Source: Ypsolopha sequella (taxonomy: Eukaryota > Arthropoda > Insecta > Lepidoptera > Ypsolophidae). From it: a stretch of 64,000 nt of DNA. The stretch spans positions 4,946,417-5,010,416 of the forward strand of contig OW203997.1 in NCBI GenBank assembly GCA_934047225.1. The letters run 5' to 3'. The notes below the pieces were generated by a model that had not been told where the DNA came from, did not search any database, and saw nothing but the letters and a program-made list of their open reading frames with translations. Positions within the stretch are counted from its first letter, which is position 1. Each line of letters begins with the position of its first letter. Both the position numbers and the translations under genes were made by a program. This document shows positions 56,751 to 64,000 of this stretch, piece after piece.

Positions 56751-56894
56751 TCAAATACTTGAAGTAAATGTTCTAGAAGAACGTACGCCGACCAAGTTTA
56801 CGCCGAACAAAGCACCTTTGACTTTTCCCTTCTTCAGTAGATCACCAACTTGGTCGGCGTACGTTCTTCTAGAACATTTACTTCAAGTATTTGA
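56751..56894. repeat. Perfect 48-bp inverted repeat around a 48-bp spacer
   Basis: Arms 56751-56798 and 56847-56894 are exact reverse complements (left arm starts tcaaatacttgaagtaaatg and ends gccgaccaagtt). The arm contains an inner palindrome ttctagaa. The structure is 144 bp. It may be a recent fold-back element or a local inverted duplication. Confidence 0.9.
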
Positions 56895-57272
56895 AAGTAA
56901 AAACATCGTATACGACGCGTAAAGATAATTATACGACAGCCGACAAGTTTATTTTCGGTTGACATCACTCTGATTAGCCAAACAAAATAACTAATTTAGT
57001 ACAAGGACACTAAAAGGGAACGAATTCCTTCATTTACACTAATTAATTATGCATTAACTTGAGCTTATAAAGGTACACACGGTTGGTTTTGTTGGCTGTT
57101 TTTGTTCTATGGAACCATTAAATAAATTGGTCCCTAGTGTCTATGTTGTGGGCAGATCGTAGAATTGAGCAAAAGTCAAAAAATAGATGGCGACAAAGAG
57201 CTGAGCGGGGAGGAGCGTGTTAAGTTTACATGTAAATACATTTGTGGAGCGGAGCGAAGCGACCCTCCTCAT
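56895..57272. other. Intergenic spacer
   Basis: Nothing recognised. Confidence 0.35.
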
Positions 57273-57355
57273 TTTTAGGGTTCCGTACCCAAAGAGTAAC
57301 CAACGGGACCTATTACTAAGACTCCGCTGTCCTTATGTCTGTCCGTCTGTCACCA
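57273..57355 (+). repeat. Family A repeat, truncated
   Basis: agggttccgtacccaaagag ... ctgtccgtctgtcaccag, then unrelated DNA (aatcgtaat). Confidence 0.6.
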
Positions 57356-57855
57356 GAATCGTAATATTTTTTTACAACTGACACTTTTCAATAATTAAAC
57401 TCATGTTGCTATTAGCCTTATTTTGTCTCATTCATACACATAAAAAATTACATAATTTGGATTTGTCATTCCTAAAAAAAATCAAAAATGTTGGTACTGA
57501 ATATTGAGTTTGCTTCAAATTATCCATAAAAAACGGCAGTTTCAAGACCTAATACTTTTCCCGCAAACCACTTTTCTCCCCTTAGACTTCCTCCCGTGAA
57601 TCTTCTAGTTCTTTAGCTCAGAATTAGTGTTTAAGAACACTTGTTAAGGCAAATTTTTGTTGAAACGAGAGAGGTTTGCTGGGACGAATATTTCAGGCTC
57701 GGATAATAAGACAGGAAAACTTTTTATTTAAGCTTTGAGTTAAGATTTATTTTAAAACGACACCACTTTACTCTTACAACTGCTTACAAAGAAAGGTGTA
57801 TTAGGTTTGAGAAGGATAGACATTCATTATTATATTAAGGTTCCGTAACTCAATA
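57356..57855. other. Intergenic spacer
   Basis: No gene or assigned repeat. Confidence 0.35.
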
Positions 57856-58095
57856 AACCAGCCAAGTGCGAGTCGGACTCGCGCACGAAGGGTTCCGTAC
57901 CATTATCTATAAAAACGGCAAAAAAAAACATGTCCGTTGTATCGGAGCCCCCTTAAATATTTATTTTATTCTGTTTTTTAGTATTTGTTGTTATAGCGGC
58001 AACAGAAATACATCATCTGTGAAAATTTCAACTGTCTAACTATCACGGTTCATATCTTATGATGCAAGTCCGACTCGCACTTGGCCGTTTTTTTT
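57856..58095 (-). repeat. Family A repeat, minus, with an inverted end
   Basis: Starts ccagccaagtgcgagtcgga, runs to tcacggttcat, and then gains gcaagtccgactcgcacttg at 58064-58083, the same end in the opposite orientation. The two ends thus form a terminal inverted repeat of about 25 bp. Confidence 0.6.
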
Positions 58096-58384
58096 TATAA
58101 GTACTAATTTGCAACAAAAATTGTGCAATTCAAACTACAAAAATTAAGGCTGAGACGGACATTGTTTTAAAGAATTTTGAAACCAGTAAAATTTCCGAGG
58201 TCCGAGAAAGGCCTTTGGAAAAAGATAAAAATGGCGCAAATTTACGCAATAGCCTGCAATCGTACACGATACTCGTGAAATTGGTTTTATTAGTCTTGTC
58301 TTTTAGGATTCCGTGAAAAAGTGGGAGCGACTATAGCTAAACGCAGCTTGGTCTCGCCAGTTACAATGAAAAAGAAATCGATAC

Positions 58385-59570
58385 TAAAGTAGGATTTTTA
58401 ATTCGAGGGACTCGTTTGACAACTCGAAAAGCAAAATGTTGCCACTTTTCAGCCAGTGCTGCCCTTATCGATATCATAAAATTGACAGCGTTTCTTATAC
58501 TCGAAAACTCATACGGTCAAGCGACGCAAAAGTTAACAAAAATATAACTTTACACTTTTACACTAACTTTTCGAAAAAAAATTCCACATGGTCTTTTTAA
58601 GTTTGCTTCACAGTTATTATTGAAAATAAAAACTTGCAATTTTATAATAATCGATAACGAATCTTTCAAAACCGTAACGAAATCTCAGTAATTGTGAACA
58701 TAAAATACTGGTGTTGTCAGGTTTGTTAAAAAATATATTAATATATAAGTATTTATTAAATATTTATATATTTATTTATTAAAAATATATGGGTATTTTA
58801 TTTTGATCCATACTTTTCATGATACGAATATTCAGAGAACTAAAAAAACAGAAGGTGCTACAAGCGATGGTTACAGCCAATTTGATGACTTTAGTCCAGC
58901 AAATAAATGGTTTATCTTTGTTATTTTGGTCAGCTCCCTCGATTTAAATCGATTACCATTTACATATCATACATTGCATTGTAAATGAAATGAAAAACTC
59001 GTGTCCTGTAGGTATCTACTATCAAGAGTGCGGTTCAGAAAATAGGTAACACGTCGTTACATTGTGCATTGGTTGCATTTATATCATCCAATCTAAAGAC
59101 ATGAAATAATATTTTATACAATCATGTCGTAAAAATGCCAATATAACGGCGTATTACCTATTTTCTGAACCGCACTCTAGAATAGTCATTTTCAGTGGCT
59201 TATTATTTGAATCGATTATAATAAAAACCCACTATTCAAAATGTATTATTCGTAAAGTCATTACGAATAAAACTGCATACTTATATAACTAAATTACTAA
59301 CGGAGCATGTCTCGTATCTTGGAACAATCGAAAAATGTCTCGATCATTCAACCGATCAACAAGATGGACGTTTATCTCGATTGTAAATTTGATTGATTAT
59401 GATTATCTCGATTGTTGAAATATCCCGTAAACGCGCATTACTACCATACGTCATGCTGCAGTAAATATCGATTTCGACATATCGACGTATATCTTTCCCT
59501 ATTTTTATTTTTCGAATAATGGCAACACTCTATCTGTCAATGGAGTTCCTCGAATTAAAAACCTTACTTT
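58385..59570. mobile_element. Possible 1.2-kb element with ~60-bp terminal inverted repeats
   Basis: Left aaagtaggatttttaattcg, with atgttgccac; right gtggcaac-type ggcaacactc and cgaattaaaaaccttacttt, inverted. The arms have several mismatches. No transposase ORF is inside. A smaller MITE (59025-59176) is nested. Confidence 0.5.
59025..59176. mobile_element. 152-bp inverted-repeat MITE
   Basis: Ends agagtgcggttcagaaaata and tattttctgaaccgcactct are exact inverses; pairing continues through ggtaacac / gtattacc. No ORF. Confidence 0.8.
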
Positions 59571-59614
59571 ACATATTATATCTCCGAGTGTATGAGTAGT
59601 GCATATCCAAATTC

Positions 59615-59932
59615 AAATCAAATACTTGGTTTATTTTGTAAAGTGGGTATACATTTTATTAGAGTTACATTACAAACTAGAAAAGATCAATCAGAAACAA
59701 ACCCAAAGACAAGAATTGTTTTGATAACAAGAGGTCGCAGGTTCGAATTCTGGCCCGGGGATTTTTTTCAAATTCTTGTCTTTGGGTTTGTTTCTGATTG
59801 ATCTTATCTAGTTTGTAATGCACTCTAATAATATTAAGAGTATTCATAGCGATGGATTTCCCAAAATAAACATAATCTGGGTATATATAATTATGAATAC
59901 CCACTTTACAAAATAAACTTAGTATTTGATTT
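59615..59932. repeat. Large fold-back containing part of a tRNA-derived SINE
   Basis: Outer blocks aaatcaaatacttggtttat / ataaacttagtatttgattt and inner blocks acaaactagaaaagatcaat / attgatcttatctagtttgt pair. Between them lies gaggtcgcaggttcgaattc, a tRNA B-box region, and ggcccgggg. The right arm continues with tgcactctaataatattaag, the SINE-4 tail. It looks like a SINE end duplicated in inverted orientation. Confidence 0.7.
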
Positions 59933-60000
59933 ATTATTTGTATTATAATACACTTCTTACAAGTCAAATTTAATATTATAAAAATATATTTAATAAAATA

Positions 60001-60200
60001 ATGAAACAAAATAGCCTGGCCATCAAGCGTGGCAACGCTGCCAGCCTTTTGGGCACCCTTTCCGGCGACGGCGATGATTTGGCTAGCATTTTCTACCTTT
60101 TGTAAATATTTTAAGTTTAGTTTAGATTATTTTATTTTAGTCCCTTATTTTAATTATTTTAATGTTATTTAGGTTAATTTTATTGTTTGTTTAAATAAAT
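60001..60200 (+). pseudogene. Non-LTR retrotransposon, last codons and 3' UTR
   Basis: A frame from 60001 to 60105 encodes LAIKRGNAASLLGTL and ends IFYLL. From memory this RGNAASxLGT ending occurs at the C-terminus of some insect LINE polyproteins. A T-rich 3' UTR follows and closes with aataaat near 60193. Only the last 34 codons remain. Clade not assigned. Confidence 0.45.
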
Positions 60201-60378
60201 ACGTTTTTGCTAAAAATAAAATAATACGTATACACGTAGGTACATGAACTATATTAAAGGTCATATTGGGTAATAATAAACTGGCGACTGAAATTTTATT
60301 TGCCTAATTTGACTGGACCTAACGTATTACTTATTTCATCTTTTAGCAACGGAAAAATAAGAAAGTTCTAATTAACTT

Positions 60379-60503
60379 AAGGCGCTACGTAAAAGTTTTA
60401 GCGTCCCTGTTACTCCATATGCGAAAAAACCCTCAGTGCGAGTGGGACGGATTCGTGGAAAAGTAGCAAAATGTCGGTTTTTTATTAATAATAAAATGTA
60501 CTA
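60379..60503 (+). repeat. Interspersed family C, 5' fragment
   Basis: aaggcgctacgtaaaagttt, gcgtccctgttactccatat and ggattcgtggaaaagtagca match copies 1-3, then the likeness stops near ctaagcta. Confidence 0.55.
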
Positions 60504-60526
60504 AGCTATTTTGTCAAACGATTTTC

Positions 60527-61222
60527 AAGGGTCGGTTGCGCCAAATATGCTATCGCGTTTGGACAATTTAGCTTATTAAAACAAAATGTTTTTAAATAAT
60601 AAAATTTGTGTAAGTAGTTAAGAAGTTGAACTACATTATAATTTTTCAGATTTGACACATGTATCACAACCACCGAGAAAAAAAATCGGAAAGATCAGTA
60701 AAATTACGGAAAACGTAATTTGGCTTTGGAACTAGTATGATCAGTCTACTGATCTAATTACAAACTAAAATATTTTTTTATAGAGTAAAGAAATAAAAGT
60801 TGCCTTTACAGATTTTTTTTTATTTTGTATATCCTTTCGTTATTTAAAAAAAAAATACTCAAACATTCTACACTTTTCCTGTACAGAAAAAGTTTTCCTG
60901 TGTTTTTCTTTTTAAATAAAGAAAGGAAAAAAATAATATATTATATGAATAAAGTACTTTGATCTCTTTACGCAAAAAAAAAAATTAATTTGGAAAAAAA
61001 CAAAATTTTTTTTTCTGTTTGCAATGCCAAATTACGTTTTTTGGAATTTTAGTGACCTTTCCGATTTTTTTCTCGATGATTGTGATACTTGTGTCAAATC
61101 TGAAAAATTATAATGTAGTTCAACTTCTTAACTACTTATACAATTTTTATTTGTCAAAAATATTTTGTTTTAATATGTTAAATTGTCCAAACGCGAGAGC
61201 ATGTTTGGCGCAACCGACCCTT
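60527..61222. mobile_element. 696-bp fold-back element, ~200-bp arms
   Basis: Left end aagggtcggttgcgccaaat, right end atgtttggcgcaaccgaccc tt inverted. Inner pairs: aagtagttaagaagttgaac / gttcaacttcttaactactt and atttgacacatgtatcacaa / ttgtgatacttgtgtcaaat. The centre is A/T-rich. A minus/plus frame of 85 codons (61019-61276) is arm sequence, not a gene. Confidence 0.8.
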
Positions 61223-61834
61223 AAGGAGACTTTACAAATACATAATATCCACATTTTGAATGCAAGTTCACAATGAAATTAGTTAGGATTTTAGAATCAC
61301 AAGAAAAAATAAAATAATTAAGAGGTCTTTTCGGAATTAAATTCTATCGAGAAAATTTCATCCAATCGCGGTTTTCTTCTGTGAGAATCTTAATCAAATA
61401 CTCAATAAACATTTATCCCTAAAATGAAATACGTAGATGACGTTATTGTGGAGTAAATGGATTCGAAAAAAAAACATTTTTTTGTTATCGCCTTAATTCG
61501 CCTTCTTTAGACCATCAACAGAATATTATAAAGAGTATAACTTATAGGTATAACCAGGACCGCGATTCTGACGCGTGCGCAAAAATTGCGAAAGTAGAAA
61601 AATCAATAATTTCCGTAGAAAATCCCTAATAAACCTTTTGCTAGAATTGCCATCTATTGCCAGAATTGCTCATATTAATAACTATTACTTACCTACTAAA
61701 TCACCGACCAAATTTTCAACTTAGCAACAATATTTGCTTTGCAGGTTCTACACCCGAAAAGACAAATTGGACAATATGGTAATTAAGAAACTTACACTCT
61801 AATTACAACATTCAATATATTCTTCACAGCATAA

Positions 61835-61837
<3 letters not shown>
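61223..61837. other. Intergenic spacer
   Basis: Nothing recognised. Confidence 0.35.

Positions 61838-61867
<30 letters not shown>
61838..61867. repeat. AT dinucleotide microsatellite
   Basis: About fourteen AT units. Confidence 0.85.
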
Positions 61868-61872
<5 letters not shown>

Positions 61873-62267
61873 ATACAATTGTATTTTATCTGTGTAAAAA
61901 CAGCAAACTTCTCCAATACCTCCCTTGATACTATGCCGCACTATAAACAATGAACAAATCGCCGGGGCACAGCCATTTTGAAAACAATCATGTAAATCTG
62001 ATCCTTCAAAATGGCCGCTAGGGTCAGCTGGGACACGTGTCTGTTGCGAAGTGTCAAAAAGGAACAAATCAAAGCGAACCCCGATGAGACTCACACATGC
62101 ATATTTTATGCAGGATCCGTCCTTTGTTGTTCACACCGAGCCTTGTTCTGTCCACATCCTGTCTGTTGAATTGTTAGCCAGCGGCCACTGCGTTTTCTGG
62201 TTCTAAAAAAAAGGAAACGTTATGGTACGTTCAGTTCTCTTACTTCCTAAGCCTCATTTTTTAAACT

Positions 62268-62632
62268 TTTTAGGGTTCCGTAGTACCTAAAAGGTACAAA
62301 GGGAATCTTATGGTGAGACTCCGTTGTCCGTCCGTCCGTATGTCACAGCCTCATAACTTTAGCGCCGTTAAAGATAAATACATGAAATTTGACACAAAAA
62401 TAGCATTAATTTGCCCACATATTAGGGGTTAAGCGAGTGCTGCAACCACACGAGTCGAGAAAAAGTTTCTCGCACGAGTTTCGTATAATTTTTTATAGCA
62501 CAAGTGCGGAAAATGCCGACTTTACGCACGCGCAGCGTGCGTAAAGCGGTCATTTTACGCACAGTGTGCTATAAAATATATACTTTTAATATATTTATTA
62601 AAAGTACTGACTCGCACTTGGCCGGTTTTTTT
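62268..62632 (+). repeat. Family B ends flanking an unrelated insert
   Basis: 62268-62425 is the left half (agggttccgtagtacctaaa, gtcacagcctcataactt). The right end ctcgcacttggccggttttt is at 62609-62630. Between lies a piece not belonging to family B (62430-62605) with a perfect inverted repeat at 62521-62545 (arms tttacgcacgc, spacer gca). Confidence 0.6.
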
Positions 62633-64000
62633 AAACTATTTTTACCGGCAAAATATTTCAGCTAAAACACTCCAATTTGCTGTTTCCCTGCGTGATTATT
62701 AGTGTTACGCGTATAACAATAAGAGGCCCATTAATATAATCGCCCATTAGACTTTTTGTGCTGGACGGGTAATAAAAAAAGTTGCTAGGGTAGGCTATAC
62801 TCATATAAGAGTTTGAAGGTTCAGGCAGAAATACGTTCTTTTTGGGCAGCCCGATCGAATTTTACTTTCCACTTTGGCTTTAAATATTTTTTCATCGCTC
62901 ATTTGTCATTCATACATTTTACTTTTATGTTATGCCATTGTTTTGTTTGATTTGAAATACTTTAACGAAATATACAACATCAAACATTATCAGGAAAATT
63001 AAATTAATGATCCATGTAGTTATGCAAGCCATAATAAATAACACATATATTATTATATAAATTCCACGAAAGGTCTCGCCAGAAACCCTCATGTTTGTAG
63101 CCGTAATTATCACAAATTAGACAGGAATCTACTAATATCGTCAAATTATGTACCGTCCCGTTTCTAGCGGGAAACGCTTTTGTTGGGAAACTCCTGTAAA
63201 TATGATTAATTTCACTTTCAATTAAAATGTTTGTCTTTTGTCACAAACAAAGTAATGTGATTTGCTTGAAACCACCAATAAGGGCTTATTCACATGTACA
63301 TAGATATATTTCAAGTTACAAAAATATCATCTTGATAGTGATAATTAATATATTAGTGATATCAAAATGTTTTGATTATAATTATAATAATTTGGTTGGG
63401 ATTCCGTGGAAGTTCGCTTCCAGCGACGATGCCAAAGACGGTATACTGCTCGCATCGTTCGCCGGTTTCTACCCCTTAGGCTTTCAACCCCGGTTAATTG
63501 TGCTTCTTCTTTTATCGTTTCATTCTTCTGGCCAAGAGAGAGAGATAAGGGTTGAAAATTCTTTTTTTATAACAAACCATCCAAAACATAATAAAATACG
63601 TATTTGTATTTGAAAAAAATTAGACTAAAAATTGGGATTAATATATACTAAATATACATAAATAACCTGGACAAAAATGATTTTATGTTTCATAATATTA
63701 TAGTTATTAATATAGTTATAGCTTAAGCAACGAATAATTTGTGGATGGAAAAGTCAAAAGCAGGATCTTTGACTTAGGAACTTTGTTTGGACTAGTTAGG
63801 AGATAAACATGCTAAAAGTCCTTGCCCCTCCGAGTCAAGCCCGAGGGGGGGGGGGGGGGGGGCGCAAAGAAGATCCCGGTTTTTGGTTTTTTGCTTACAT
63901 CTCGAAAACCGTGCATTGTACGAAATTTTGTTTTACTACATAATGAAAGCTGATAAAATTTTCTACAACTTTAGCTTTCACACTTTTTATCTATCTCCAA
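62633..64000. other. Intergenic DNA to the window end
   Basis: A 128-codon frame (63227-63613) includes a GC-richer part (63405-63500; peptide FASSDDAKDGILLASFAG). I recognise no domain and cannot tell it from chance. A G homopolymer lies at 63845-63862. Confidence 0.35.

Noticed and set aside
63227..63613. 128-codon frame near the window end
   Set aside because: No recognisable domain, mixed composition and no splice or promoter support; left uncalled.

Overview
The window is eukaryotic nuclear DNA, AT-rich and dense in transposable elements, with split genes carrying GT-AG introns and poly-A signals. The phosphatase proteins, the Copia element and the repeat families look like those of an insect, most probably a moth or butterfly (Lepidoptera). 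The host group is inferred from these, not proven.

Only two host genes can be supported. Both are on the + strand and form a tandem duplicate pair. Each encodes a roughly 300-residue HAD-superfamily phosphatase of the 4-nitrophenylphosphatase / phosphoglycolate (glycerol-3-phosphate) phosphatase family. Gene 1 runs from 7944 to 32267 (299 aa) and gene 2 from 35572 to 49731 (302 aa). Each has six coding exons; exons 1 to 5 have identical lengths (91, 158, 135, 208 and 145 nt) and identical phases. All four HAD motifs are intact in both. The proteins are about 82% identical, with some exon blocks almost identical at DNA level, which suggests gene conversion or constraint. Gene 2 has a four-copy 22-bp repeat ending five bases before its start codon; gene 1 lacks it.

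The rest is repeats. Bases 1-7600 hold a decayed Jockey-like LINE, a Tc1/mariner transposase end, a short ORF like the start of an insect tyrosine recombinase, and several fold-back MITEs. Intron 1 of gene 1 holds an intact, apparently very young Copia retrotransposon (12037-16578): identical 217-bp LTRs, a 5-bp target duplication, one 1289-residue Gag-Pol ORF and a primer site matching initiator tRNA-Met. Introns 3 to 5 of gene 1 carry several copies of two related interspersed families (called A and B here), some with other insertions nested in them, including a perfect 83-bp-arm palindrome. A pair of ~380-bp inverted repeats flanks exon 6 of gene 1. The introns of gene 2 hold a 54-bp tandem array, an RTE-type LINE end and tRNA-derived SINEs.

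Downstream of gene 2 (49732-64000) I find no host gene. The region holds a 223-bp inverted-repeat MITE, a 24-copy 50-bp minisatellite whose unit can form a hairpin, more fold-back elements, LINE tails and family A/B/C copies. The two phosphatases probably act independently on small phosphate esters in the cytosol; everything else appears to be mobile or satellite DNA.
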